In this document: piece by piece, positions 24,305 to 32,673 of the stretch
Position numbering within the stretch: position 1 is the stretch's first letter
Layout of the letters: every line of letters starts with the position of its first letter
Assembly (NCBI GenBank): GCA_050260675.1
Contig: JBLNCN010000005.1
Coordinates: forward strand, 372,001 to 436,000
DNA from: JBBDIP01 sp050260675
GTDB lineage: Bacteria; Bacillota; Sulfobacillia; Fermentithermobacillales; Fermentithermobacillaceae
Reading direction: 5' to 3'
DNA: 64,000 nucleotides
The notes under the pieces: generated by a model
Databases searched by the model: none
What the model saw: the letters and a program-made list of their open reading frames with translations, nothing else
Told to the model about the DNA's origin: nothing
Position numbers and translations under genes: made by a program

Positions 24305-25978
24305 CAGCTCCACCGTCTTCTCGTCGAAGCCTCCGCGCTCGTTCCCTGCCCGGACTGTCACGGTAGCAGAGCCGTTCGTCTTCACGACCCATTGCGCCAA
24401 GGTGCCCGAGGTGCTGGCTCCGCCAAACGCCCTGCCCAGTGCCAGCCTGCCTTCCAGGTGGCCCAGTTCGATCTCGGCCCTGCCGCTTATGACCGCGGCG
24501 CCTTCCGGGACCTTGACCTCCGCCTTGACCTTGCCGGCCTTCTTATTCCTCACGGCCTGATCGGTTACGTTGGTAGGCAAGTAGCCCATGTTTCGCACCG
24601 TGGCTTTCACGGTGTAGACTCCGTCCTGCACCTTCTCTGCAGCCAGCTTGGTTATGCGGACCAGCGGAGTCGTGAGGGCCATCTCAATGACCGACTTGGC
24701 GTTCTTTTGGCACTCCTGCAGTAGGAACTTCGGGGGAGGGTTCTGGATCACGAACTTGTGCTTCCACCCGCCAATCTCGACCGGCCCCAGCTGCGGGTGG
24801 TTGAAGGGACGCCAGTTGATGAAGCCCTCACCGCCCAGGTTTTCATCGTTCCACTTCTGCATCTTGATGTTCTCTTCTTCGGTCCAGTCCATAAGCGTCG
24901 TGTACGTGTCCAGCCTGCCGATGGCCCTGTTGGGCATATCCCAGACCTCGGTGGAGTAAGCGATTACCCCGGCGTGCTCCATCATCCATTCAAGCGCGGA
25001 GCCCCAGAGCGGGCGCTTGCCGACTATGTCCTTGGACAAAGCAAAGCCCTCGTACACGCCCACGCACGGGTACCCTGTGGCCTCGGTCGCTACCGCGCCG
25101 ATCTCCTTGAGCGCCTTTAGGTCTTTGGGCGAGATGTCCTTATCCGCCTTGGACGCCGGAGGACGTAGCACGGCTCCCGTAAAGGTATGCCAGGACTGCG
25201 CTATGGTGATGTTCTTGTGAGACTCAAAGAACTCGGCAACTGCTCTGGACTCAGGCTCGGAGAAGGGGTACGGGCCGGAGCCAGGCTGGATGTGGTCCTG
25301 CTGCCAGTTGGCCGCGTAGTTCCGGTTCACATCGAGGCCCCACTTGTTGGGAGCGTTTTTCACCTCGACCCCGTTCCAGTTCTTCACCATGCCCTCGCCG
25401 AACAGCGAGTAGTACGTGCCCCCCACCTCGTTGGGCTTGCGGCGGACCATGACCCGCGGGTCCTTGTCCGAGACCCGCCACTCGCCGTTCTCATCCTGGA
25501 TCCTCATCTGGGCGATGACACCGTCCCCGTCCACATCGTATGGATGAAGGCCATCCTGTTCCTCCTCAAACGGCCAGGGGCGAATGCTGGACCTTGGGAT
25601 GTACGGCTCGTTAAGGTAGAGCTCGGCGCCGTCGGCCGAAAGCCTCGGGACGATGTAGAACGTCCTGGTATCCACCAGATCCGCGATCTTCTTGTCCGAT
25701 GAGTACTCCGAGAGCAGCTGATGCGCTGTGTAAAGCGATATCATGCAGCCCGTGACCTCGCCGGCGTGGGTGTTGCCGTCGATGTATACGCCGGGCTTCT
25801 CCTTTGCCGGTCCCGTCTTCTTGTTGGTCACCTCGATGCACCAGATGTCCCGCCCCTGCCACGTCTTCCCGATCGAATACATGGAGGCCAGGTCGGGATA
25901 CTTCTCACAGAGCTCTTTCAGGAACTGCGTGAGTTCCCCGTGCTTCAGGTAACGGTCCCAAGTGAATCCTTCTACCAT
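24299..25978 (-). CDS. M14-family zinc carboxypeptidase with C-terminal beta domain
   Basis: A 559-residue zinc carboxypeptidase. Zinc ligands are in GNTHAGEVTG (HxxE) and SWHTFTG, substrate and C-terminal binding residues in LDVNRNYAANW, and the general base Glu in AYSTEVWDM. About residues 430-559 form a beta-sandwich, Ig-like domain (VYTVKATVRNMGYLP). No signal peptide is seen, so it appears cytoplasmic, or secreted by an unrecognised path. ATG at 25978 has AAAGGGGAAA upstream; the extension to 26053 is rejected. The stop codon lies in a tandem repeat. It follows the four-gene membrane cluster on the same strand with a 90-base gap. Confidence 0.88.
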   Translation of the reverse strand: MVEGFTWDRYLKHGELTQFLKELCEKYPDLASMYSIGKTWQGRDIWCIEVTNKKTGPAKEKPGVYIDGNTHAGEVTGCMISLYTAHQLLSEYSSDKKIADLVDTRTFYIVPRLSADGAELYLNEPYIPRSSIRPWPFEEEQDGLHPYDVDGDGVIAQMRIQDENGEWRVSDKDPRVMVRRKPNEVGGTYYSLFGEGMVKNWNGVEVKNAPNKWGLDVNRNYAANWQQDHIQPGSGPYPFSEPESRAVAEFFESHKNITIAQSWHTFTGAVLRPPASKADKDISPKDLKALKEIGAVATEATGYPCVGVYEGFALSKDIVGKRPLWGSALEWMMEHAGVIAYSTEVWDMPNRAIGRLDTYTTLMDWTEEENIKMQKWNDENLGGEGFINWRPFNHPQLGPVEIGGWKHKFVIQNPPPKFLLQECQKNAKSVIEMALTTPLVRITKLAAEKVQDGVYTVKATVRNMGYLPTNVTDQAVRNKKAGKVKAEVKVPEGAAVISGRAEIELGHLEGRLALGRAFGGASTSGTLAQWVVKTNGSATVTVRAGNERGGFDEKTVELA

Positions 25979-26068
25979 TTGCGGTTTCCCCTTTCTCTCA
26001 ATACCGACCGAATCACTGGTGATGAAACCGGAACGTGTCGTCTTCCCTATCAACGAAGTCGGGACTCG

Positions 26069-26695
26069 TCACCACGCCTCGAGCCATGTCCCCAGCAGGA
26101 ACTGCAACCTCGCCACCAGGTACGACAACCTCGACATCACGATGAATCCGTAGGACGAACCGAACGCCGCCATCATGGTCGCGCGGCCGATGTTGCTCAT
26201 GATGCTCATCGGCGAGAACCTGCCTCCGCCGTTCCCGTTCCCGAAGTGCTTCCCCATGGGGATGAACAAGAAGAACGCGAGCGTTGACGCCGTTCCCACT
26301 ACGATCACCACATTGTTGACACTGGTCAGCGGCAGCATGGTGGCGCGGACCTGGGTCACGAACTGCGCGACTATGGCGCCGGTGATTGAGACGCCTGCCG
26401 CAACCCCCATCATGAACGCGACCGGCAGGCGCGCCAGGTAACCGAATCGCCTGGAGAAGCGGGCGTACATGAGGACGCCCAGCGCCACAGGGATGAGCAG
26501 CAGCCACTGCCCCTTCTGAAGGGGACGTACCGCTGCATCTCTAATGTTCTGCCAAGCCAGCACCAAAGCCTGCGCCGAAACAAAGCCGACGTAGATGTGC
26601 TCGGCGTACGAGTACGCCTTGTTGTCCCGGAAGAGGTAACTATAGACCGCCAGTATGAGGACTCCTGAGAGCAGCACTCCGAATCTGTCAGCCAT
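26069..26695 (-). CDS. Polytopic membrane protein of unknown function (cluster gene 4)
   Basis: A 208-residue protein with about six membrane segments (roughly residues 6-22, 37-52, 63-80, 86-112, 122-146, 170-190). A loop GKHFGNGNGGGRFSP and several small-residue helices (GVAAGVSITGAIVAQ) are visible. No known transporter motif is recognised. Its ATG (26695) directly abuts the TAA of the preceding gene, implying tight coupling. It belongs to a four-gene unit in which two polytopic proteins alternate with two single-domain proteins anchored at both ends, suggesting one membrane complex. Confidence 0.72.
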   Translation of the reverse strand: MADRFGVLLSGVLILAVYSYLFRDNKAYSYAEHIYVGFVSAQALVLAWQNIRDAAVRPLQKGQWLLLIPVALGVLMYARFSRRFGYLARLPVAFMMGVAAGVSITGAIVAQFVTQVRATMLPLTSVNNVVIVVGTASTLAFFLFIPMGKHFGNGNGGGRFSPMSIMSNIGRATMMAAFGSSYGFIVMSRLSYLVARLQFLLGTWLEAW

Positions 26696-27526
26696 TTAGG
26701 CCACCTCCGCCTTTCTGCCGTTTCGTTTCTGGAAGTAGTATCCGAGGTTGCTCAGGAGCACTAGAGAGACTATCAGGAGATGCCCGACCGCCTGAGCGTC
26801 CATCGCGCCTGTGGCCGAGCCGGGTATCTTTGCGAGTGCCTCGTACTCGGCTGCACCGGAGAGACCGATTACCGTGGCCTTTATCTGTTTGGCCGCCACA
26901 TAGGGGCCTATGACCGGCAGGAGCGGCGCCGTGCCGCACGCGATTATCGGCATGTGGAACTGCGGCTCGATGTACATGACGAAGTGCACCGGGTCTTCCC
27001 CGCCTGTAACCGAAACCAGGAGGTCGACGTCCTGCATCCCGCTAAAGCCGCCGAAAAGCGGCAGCTCCGAGAGAGGGGTCCCGTAGACGTCCGCGGTCAT
27101 CACTGAGTAAAAGTCCCTGAGCGCCGCTATGGTCGACTCGCCGCCCGCTTTGAAGGGCAGGATGGCGAAGTCGTAGCCGTACTCGTAGTCGTACTCGGGC
27201 GCGACCGCCTTGACGCGTTCAGCGTACATGCTGCCTTCCTGCATGGCCGAGTAGAAGATGATGCGGAGGCCCTTCTTCATGTAGTGGCGCGAGAGCGCCA
27301 TCAGTTGAGGCCACGTCTCCGCGTCAACCGCGGGGTTGAAGCCGATGGACTGGAAAACGATACTGCCGGGAGGCATGCTTTCCACCAGGTCGAACGCGGC
27401 CGTGGTTGCTTCGGTGATGTTGAGCGGAAGGCCCAGAGGCCTGACCAACGGCACGGCAAACGCCACGACCAGCGCAGCCCAGATGGCGGTCCTGCTGATA
27501 CCCTGAACCCGCATGTACCAAGGCAT
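26696..27526 (-). CDS. Membrane-anchored Rossmann-like protein of unknown function (cluster gene 3)
   Basis: A 276-residue protein with one N-terminal membrane helix (about 11-27), a soluble alpha/beta domain of about 200 residues, and a C-terminal helix (about 245-262, HLLIVSLVLLSNLGYY). The domain alternates strands and helices (GSIVFQSIGF, LRIIFYSAM, VDLLVSVTGG, MPIIACGTA). By eye it has the same layout as the protein at 28159-28908, so they look like distant paralogues. ATG at 27526 overlaps the upstream TGA (TGATG) and follows GGGAGGTGACC. I see no catalytic motif. Confidence 0.7.
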   Translation of the reverse strand: MPWYMRVQGISRTAIWAALVVAFAVPLVRPLGLPLNITEATTAAFDLVESMPPGSIVFQSIGFNPAVDAETWPQLMALSRHYMKKGLRIIFYSAMQEGSMYAERVKAVAPEYDYEYGYDFAILPFKAGGESTIAALRDFYSVMTADVYGTPLSELPLFGGFSGMQDVDLLVSVTGGEDPVHFVMYIEPQFHMPIIACGTAPLLPVIGPYVAAKQIKATVIGLSGAAEYEALAKIPGSATGAMDAQAVGHLLIVSLVLLSNLGYYFQKRNGRKAEVA

Positions 27527-28146
27527 CAACGGTCACCTCCCAGGTACCCGCGCTCGAGTCCCAACAGCACCCGGAGGCTCAGGGCTACGGCGCCCAGGGC
27601 GCCCCCGATGGTGATGCCCCGCATGCCCGCTGTATTGACCACGCTCATGATCCAGCTGGACCACCCGGGTATGCCTTTGTAGATCAGTGAACCGACTCCA
27701 ACCTGCCCGAGCATCACGATGACCGCGGTGACCATGAGTACCCCGGCCTGCCAGTCCTTGACCTTGAAGGCCCGGTAGGAAGCCGAGGTGATCATGAAGG
27801 CCAGGAGCGAAGAGATCGCAGAGTAGATGGGCTGGTACAGGTAGTCGAACCCCCACTTGTACACGGGGTGGGCGGTACCTTTCGAGATGCCCAGGAACGT
27901 GAAGCCAACCAGTGACGCCACAAGGAGGATGCTTGAATCCCACCCTTTTTGCCTCCGGGATATGCGCCCGAGATGGTTCTGCACCAGGTTCACGGTGCCG
28001 ACTCCCAGGGCGAAGGCCGCGACCAGAGAGCGCCACGAGACCACGGTGGTGCCCCAGGCGGCCAGCGCCTTGTTCTCGATGAAGTACTTAGCTACCACGA
28101 TAAGGCCTGACAAAAAGCCGACTGCGAGCGGTACTGTGCGTTTCAC
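27526..28146 (-). CDS. Polytopic membrane protein of unknown function (cluster gene 2)
   Basis: About 206 residues with six predicted membrane segments (for example VPLAVGFLSGLIVVAKYFI, WRSLVAAFALGVGTVNLV, AGVLMVTAVIVMLGQVGVGS and ITIGGALGAVALSLRVLLG). A charged loop HLGRISRRQKGWD sits after the second segment. GTG at 28146 is chosen because the Shine-Dalgarno AGGAGGT overlaps the earlier GTG at 28155. It is flanked without gaps by genes 1 and 3 of the cluster. No transporter or enzyme family is recognised. Confidence 0.7.
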   Translation of the reverse strand: MKRTVPLAVGFLSGLIVVAKYFIENKALAAWGTTVVSWRSLVAAFALGVGTVNLVQNHLGRISRRQKGWDSSILLVASLVGFTFLGISKGTAHPVYKWGFDYLYQPIYSAISSLLAFMITSASYRAFKVKDWQAGVLMVTAVIVMLGQVGVGSLIYKGIPGWSSWIMSVVNTAGMRGITIGGALGAVALSLRVLLGLERGYLGGDR

Positions 28147-28158
28147 GGAAACCACCTC

Positions 28159-28908
28159 CTAGAAGCCACCGGCAAGTCGTTTGATTGCCGGCGCGACCAG
28201 CGTGATATAGAGGCTTCCGAGAAGCATCACCGCGATGCTTACATACTTGCCTACTTCCTGAGCCACGAGGCTGCCGATCTGAGCTCCGTTTCTGGACAGG
28301 TATGTCCCCGCGGCGTAGATCTCCTCACCTATTAGGGTGTAGTCGCAGGCCGCGACCAGGAACGGGAGCTGGTGGGTGTTGGCGGTCCCCGAGACCTGTA
28401 TAGCTCCGGTCCGGGAACCGGCCTCAGCCAGGGTCAGGCTCTCGAAGAAGAAGGAACCGAACAGGAAATTGGCGCCCAGCTTTTCTCGTTCGTAGATGCC
28501 GAGCACGCCGGCGTTGAAGCCGCTTGACAGGAAGAGCATGTCGCTCGGATCGTACTTTTCTTCCTTGCCTTCCGCGACAAAAGCCTGGCGCACCACTTCC
28601 TGGGATATGGCGTGGTTCTCGGGTAGTCCGTTGACCACGATCAGCCTGGTGTCGTATTTCGCCGACTCCCTGGCAACGTAGCCAAGGATATCGAAGGCGG
28701 CGAAAGCTTGGGCGTCAAATTGGCCGGAAGGAATCACGAAGAGCGAAGACCGCCCCATTTCGGTAGCCCTTCCTATGGCTTCTTCCATGGCGTCCAACCC
28801 CGGCACCCTGCGTATCGGGATGTGGAACCCTCTTTGGGTCCTGTGAAGACCGTAGTAGTTGGCTACGGCGAAAACAACGAGGAATGCAAGAGCAAGGTTT
28901 TTGTCCAT
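28159..28908 (-). CDS. Membrane-anchored alpha/beta protein, DUF6754-like (cluster gene 1)
   Basis: A 249-residue protein: N-terminal membrane helix (LALAFLVVFAVANYYG), an alpha/beta domain (SSLFVIPSGQ, TRLIVVNGLPENH, DMLFLSSGFNAG, LPFLVAACDYTLIGEE) and a C-terminal helix (VSIAVMLLGSLYITLVAP). From memory it resembles proteins labelled DUF6754; that label carries no function. ATG at 28908 follows GGGGGG. It opens a four-gene minus-strand operon. The domain could face either side of the membrane. The upstream gene-free region contains two operator-like dyads. Confidence 0.7.
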   Translation of the reverse strand: MDKNLALAFLVVFAVANYYGLHRTQRGFHIPIRRVPGLDAMEEAIGRATEMGRSSLFVIPSGQFDAQAFAAFDILGYVARESAKYDTRLIVVNGLPENHAISQEVVRQAFVAEGKEEKYDPSDMLFLSSGFNAGVLGIYEREKLGANFLFGSFFFESLTLAEAGSRTGAIQVSGTANTHQLPFLVAACDYTLIGEEIYAAGTYLSRNGAQIGSLVAQEVGKYVSIAVMLLGSLYITLVAPAIKRLAGGF

Positions 28909-29069
28909 CTTTGCTGGCCCCCCATGTGATCCTGAGTATGGCAAGGCAAAGCCTTAGCCTAGGAGTCGGGACGAAGCGAAGATGGAAGAGGCAACCGTGC
29001 TTACGGCGTCTGCGGTCTCAAGTGCAAGACCGTGCCGCTTATTCTGGTTCGTGGGATGAGGGCGCGGAC

Positions 29070-29177
29070 CTAGAACTTCATCCGATCCGGCGTCTTTCCC
29101 CGGCCTCTCCCGCACTTCGCCAGGGATGGAAAGCCCACGAGACCCGCGGGATTCATCGAAATCACGGTAATCCCCAA
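29070..29177 (-). CDS. Doubtful 35-codon open frame in the cluster leader
   Basis: A short frame starts at TTG 29177 (or GTG 29186) behind AAGGAAGGGGGG and ends at TAG 29070. The peptide begins hydrophobic (GITVISMNPAGLVGF) and ends basic (KCGRGRGKTPDRMKF). The good purine tract and the position right after a terminator-like hairpin are the only support. It may be a leader peptide, a small protein, or nothing. Confidence 0.2.
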   Translation of the reverse strand: MGITVISMNPAGLVGFPSLAKCGRGRGKTPDRMKF

Positions 29178-29215
29178 TCCTATCACCCCCCTTCCTTCCG
29201 GTGGCGCGTAATATA

Positions 29216-29273
29216 AAGACCCGCGCGGAGCCTCGCGCCGTTTCCGGTACAAGGAACTTTCCGCACGGGTCTT
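29216..29273. terminator. Bidirectional terminator-like hairpin
   Basis: AAGACCCG (29216-29223) pairs with CGGGTCTT (29266-29273), extended by GCGG/CCGC with one mismatch. TTTATG follows on the plus strand and TATATTA on the minus strand. There is no recognised gene for it to terminate on either side, so it could instead be an attenuator in the leader of the membrane cluster or of an unseen transcript. Confidence 0.45.
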
Positions 29274-29288
29274 TTATGCCCACGGTGT

Positions 29289-29305
29289 GCTTTGCCTGGC
29301 AAAGC
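29289..29305. promoter_or_regulatory. Operator-like perfect dyad
   Basis: GCTTTGCC-T-GGCAAAGC is a perfect 17-bp palindrome between two divergent transcription units. Dyads of this length usually bind dimeric repressors. No regulator gene adjoins it, so the factor is unknown. Confidence 0.4.
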
Positions 29306-29387
29306 CTGTACCGCTCGGTCCAGACCGCCGCGCCCGCCCGGAACAGGCGGTGGAGATGCGGCGCGGAACCCTAGGTACACTTCCTTG

Positions 29388-29406
29388 AAGCAGGTGGAAC
29401 CTGCTT
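29388..29406. promoter_or_regulatory. Inverted repeat upstream of the polyprenyl synthetase gene
   Basis: AAGCAGGT-GGA-ACCTGCTT is a perfect 8-bp inverted repeat 18 bases before a TATACT box (29424-29429). Its position fits an operator overlapping the -35 region of the plus-strand gene. Confidence 0.4.
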
Positions 29407-29488
29407 ACTGTGGATATTGGACGTATACTAGCACCGCCGTTCCAAATCTGCAACGCTTTTCTTCTGAATTCCCGGCAAAGGAATTCTG

Positions 29489-30514
29489 ATGCTTGCGCGC
29501 GGGATACTAAGCCGGAGTCTCTTTGGAACGGAGAGGATTGGAACGGAAAGCGTTGCTAAACCCGATCTCCTGACCACAGGCATAGAAGATAGGATCTCCG
29601 AGCTGCTTAGGGAAGCGGGGCCCCTGGAGCCGATTCTTGACTACATGGCGTCGACTCGCGGCAAAAGAATGAGGCCGCTCTGCGTGATCTGGTCGTCATC
29701 CGCGTGCGCCGTATCTTCAGGAGCGACCCTCTCGCCCGATCACGTGCTTGACGTCGCGGCGCTTTTCGAGCTGGTGCATATGGCGTCGCTGGTCCACGAC
29801 GACATAATAGACGGCGCCATGGTGCGCCGGGGCGTACCGACTCCCCACGTCATCTGGGGGATACACAGAGCGGTCCTTGCCGGAGACTACCTGTTCACCA
29901 GGGCCAATAAGGTGGCCCTTGCCTACTCGGACCTTGGGATCCCGGAGCTGATTAACGAGGCGATCGAGCTGACTTGCGAAGGAGAAGTAGCCCAGGACGA
30001 GCGCCTCTATGACTGCGAGATATCCAGGTCCGAGTACATGGCGCACATATGCAAGAAGACCGCGGCCCTCTTCGGGGCCGCATGCAGGGCGGGAGCCGCG
30101 CTGGCCCGGGTCGCGGACTCCGTCTCCGGGTCCATGCTGCGGTTTGGGATCGAGTTGGGGTGCGCCTTTCAGATAATGGATGACGTCCGGGACCTAACCT
30201 CCGACCCAGTGGCGTCGGGTAAACCCACGTGCAACGACCTGCGGTCCGGAGTGCTCACGCTGCCGCTCATCCACGCAATGGAGGGTCCCGGCAAGGACCT
30301 CATCAGGCAGGGCTTCGCACAGAAGAACCTTGACGACTCCCTTGTGTCGAGCATCAAGAGCGCGTGCGAGCGCGACGGAAGCATCGACCGGGCAAAGGCC
30401 GACGCCCGGCGTCTGGCGCGCCTTGCGGCCTCGCGCCTCTCTTGCCTCCCGCCTTCTTACGGTAAGTCGGCTCTACAGGCCCTGGCGTCGGCAGTGGTCG
30501 AACATCACTCCTAG
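29489..30514 (+). CDS. Polyprenyl diphosphate synthase (heptaprenyl synthase component II-like)
   Basis: All-alpha trans-prenyltransferase of 341 residues. The first Asp-rich motif is HDDIIDGAMVRRG and the second is QIMDDVRDL, with the conserved GKRMRPL arginine-containing start. The first motif has DDxxD without extra residues and no bulky aromatic immediately before it, as in long-chain (quinone side chain) synthases rather than farnesyl synthases, though chain length cannot be fixed. The insert-poor C-terminus and an N-terminal extension of about 25 residues are noted. ATG at 29489 follows AAAGGAA. The 3' end overlaps the convergent yyaL-like gene by four bases. Confidence 0.85.
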   Translation: MLARGILSRSLFGTERIGTESVAKPDLLTTGIEDRISELLREAGPLEPILDYMASTRGKRMRPLCVIWSSSACAVSSGATLSPDHVLDVAALFELVHMASLVHDDIIDGAMVRRGVPTPHVIWGIHRAVLAGDYLFTRANKVALAYSDLGIPELINEAIELTCEGEVAQDERLYDCEISRSEYMAHICKKTAALFGAACRAGAALARVADSVSGSMLRFGIELGCAFQIMDDVRDLTSDPVASGKPTCNDLRSGVLTLPLIHAMEGPGKDLIRQGFAQKNLDDSLVSSIKSACERDGSIDRAKADARRLARLAASRLSCLPPSYGKSALQALASAVVEHHS

Positions 30515-32580
30515 GGCATCTGCGCCGGAGTCGTCACCAGGGCCCTCTGCAGCTCCTCAACCGATCTGAGCGGCGCCGAGCATGTCATAGCCCTGCATAT
30601 CACCAGAAACGAGCCGTCTTCATCCCCGTCCGGATTCCCCGGCGACTCTTGACTTGGGGCCGCACTTGGGTCCGCCAGCACCACCTGCGCGTCGGGAAGG
30701 TACACGTCCCGGAGGTACGAAAACATCGCCTGCAGCCTCGGGTCGTCGGGCCTCCCCACCACCTGGATTTCAAAGCCATCTCCGGCGGCGTACATTGCCG
30801 CTGAGAGAAGGTGGAGGAGTCCTGTCGGCTCCCTCCGCAGCGCTCCCGACAGGCGCCCCATAACCGAGAGGGCGATCTCCTGCATTTCCTGGTCGTCAGT
30901 CAACCTGGATATCCGCAAGAGGTCCATGACGGCGACGGAATTGCCCGAAGGGATCGCGCCGTCCCAAGACTCCCTGGGACGAAGGATGAGTTCTTCGGCG
31001 TCGTCAGCCGTCACGTAGAAGGCCGACGAGTCCTGGTCCCAGAAGGACTTCACCATGCTCCGCGCAAGCGCCACCGCCTTTTCAAGGTACGACTCGTCCA
31101 GCGTAGCCTCCCGCATTTCGAGGTAGGCCCAGATGAGGAACGCGTAATCATCGAGGTAACCTCTGAAGGCCACATCCCCTTCCCGGTAGCGGGCGTACAA
31201 CGTCCCGTCCCTCTGGAGGTTCCCCTCGATGAATGCAAGACAGGAAGCAGCCGAGTCGATGAACGACTCATCCCTAAAAGTCCGGCCTGCCTTGGCCAGT
31301 GCAGCAACGATGAGGGCGTTCCACGACGTCAGCACCTTGTCGTCGATGCCGGGACGGGGTCTTCTGGCCCGCGCTTCGTAAAGCTTCGCCCGGTTCCTTG
31401 CCCGGCCCGCAGCCGGCTCCCCTGCGTCGCCGGGCTTTTGGCCGTGCCTTATGAGGTTAGGCACGGACTTGCCGTGAAAGTTCCCTTCAGGAGTTATGCC
31501 GTACTCGCGGCAAAAGGCCTCTCCCTCCTTCTGCCCCAGCACCGAGACTACTTCATCCGGAGTCCAGACGTAGGACTTGCCCTCTTCGCCTTCGGATTCG
31601 GCGTCGATAGCCGACCAGAACGCTCCTTCCGGCGATTTCATCTCGGTCTCCAGGAAGTGGGCTATCTCATAGGCTATCTCCCGGTAGAGGTCTTTCTTGG
31701 TGCAAAGCCAGAGCTCGGTCAGGGCGATCAGTGCTGTAGCCTGGTCGTAGAGCATCTTCTCGAAGTGTGGAATGAGCCATTTGGAGTCGGTCGAGTACCG
31801 GAAGAAGCCGAAACCCACGTGGTCGTAGACGCCGCCGGCATGAGCCCCGAGCATGGTCTTCTCCGCCATCTGCAGGGCCCGCTTCTTCCCGCTGCGCTTC
31901 CAGTACCGTAGCAGGAAAGTAAGGGTGTGGGGAGTCAGGAACTTGGGCGCGGTGCCGAACCCGCCATGCTCGTCGTCGAAAGACTCGGAGAGATGGCGAT
32001 AGGCGCGTTCCACGACATCATCCAGGCCGGCGAGCCCTGATTCCGGAGAGGGGCCCGCAGTCATATCGTCTTTGAGGGATTCGTAGACGCGCTCTGCCTG
32101 GGCCGTAAGAACCTCCCTGTCCTCGCTCCAGGCTTTCGCGATAGTCGCAAGGATGTCGCGAAGTCCCATAAGGCCGAACCGGCTCTCCTTGGGGAAGTAA
32201 GTGCCTGCGAAGAAGGGCTTTTTGTCCGGGGTCATTATCACCGTGAGCGGCCATCCCCCGGATCCTGTCAGCCTCTGGCAAACGCTCATGTAGACGTGGT
32301 CGACATCGGGCCGCTCCTCGCGGTCCACTTTTACCGGGACGAAGTCGCGGTTCAGGATCGAAGCTATCTCCTGGTCCATGAACGACTCCCTGGCCATTAC
32401 GTGGCACCAGTGGCAAGTGCTGTACCCGATCGACAGGAATACCGGCTTGTCTTCCTCCCTGGCCTTGGCGAACGCTTCCTCGCTCCAGGGATACCAGTCA
32501 ACCGGGTTCTGGGCATGCTGCAAGAGATAGGGGCTCTTCTCCCGGACCAGCCTGTTTCCGCCGCTAACGGGTAGAGACAT
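30511..32580 (-). CDS. yyaL: Thioredoxin-domain protein of the YyaL/DUF255 family
   Basis: A 689-residue protein. The N-terminal thioredoxin-like domain (about 1-165) begins NRLVREKSPYLLQHAQNPVDW (core motif SPYLLQHA) and has the CxxC-type site STCHWCHVM. The rest is an (alpha/alpha)6-barrel-like domain related to N-acylglucosamine epimerases (VYDHVGFGFFRYSTD, FWSAIDAESEGEEG). The family is broadly conserved and its activity is not established. ATG at 32580 follows AGGAGGTGGC; the upstream 15-residue extension is rejected. It is transcribed toward the polyprenyl synthetase gene. Confidence 0.88.
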   Translation of the reverse strand: MSLPVSGGNRLVREKSPYLLQHAQNPVDWYPWSEEAFAKAREEDKPVFLSIGYSTCHWCHVMARESFMDQEIASILNRDFVPVKVDREERPDVDHVYMSVCQRLTGSGGWPLTVIMTPDKKPFFAGTYFPKESRFGLMGLRDILATIAKAWSEDREVLTAQAERVYESLKDDMTAGPSPESGLAGLDDVVERAYRHLSESFDDEHGGFGTAPKFLTPHTLTFLLRYWKRSGKKRALQMAEKTMLGAHAGGVYDHVGFGFFRYSTDSKWLIPHFEKMLYDQATALIALTELWLCTKKDLYREIAYEIAHFLETEMKSPEGAFWSAIDAESEGEEGKSYVWTPDEVVSVLGQKEGEAFCREYGITPEGNFHGKSVPNLIRHGQKPGDAGEPAAGRARNRAKLYEARARRPRPGIDDKVLTSWNALIVAALAKAGRTFRDESFIDSAASCLAFIEGNLQRDGTLYARYREGDVAFRGYLDDYAFLIWAYLEMREATLDESYLEKAVALARSMVKSFWDQDSSAFYVTADDAEELILRPRESWDGAIPSGNSVAVMDLLRISRLTDDQEMQEIALSVMGRLSGALRREPTGLLHLLSAAMYAAGDGFEIQVVGRPDDPRLQAMFSYLRDVYLPDAQVVLADPSAAPSQESPGNPDGDEDGSFLVICRAMTCSAPLRSVEELQRALVTTPAQMP

Positions 32581-32625
32581 CGGTCGCCACCTCCTACCCT
32601 CTGTTGTTCCCCATACCGCAGCCAA

Positions 32626-32660
32626 GTAAAAAGGGGGCGGCCGTCTCCGGTCGCCCCCTT
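32626..32660 (-). terminator. Intrinsic terminator after the M20 amidohydrolase gene
   Basis: On the minus strand AAGGGGGCGACC pairs with GGCCGCCCCCTT and is followed by TTTTTAC. It lies 14 bases after the stop of the gene at 32674 and 46 bases upstream of the next start. Confidence 0.85.
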
Positions 32661-32673
32661 GGCCTGCGAAACG

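Larger units (their letters stand above)
28909..29488. other. Gene-poor divergent intergenic region, 580 bp
   Basis: Between the divergent membrane cluster and the polyprenyl synthetase gene no convincing protein gene is seen. It contains a long hairpin (29216-29273), a 17-bp dyad (29289-29305), an 8-bp inverted repeat (29388-29406), a possible -10 box TATACT (29424-29429) for the plus-strand gene and one doubtful 35-codon frame on the minus strand. The region could hold an untranslated leader of the membrane cluster. Confidence 0.6.

Noticed and set aside
28954..29283. A 109-codon minus-strand frame upstream of the membrane cluster
   Set aside because: It runs through the terminator-like hairpin, lacks a good ribosome binding site and has no protein-like composition.
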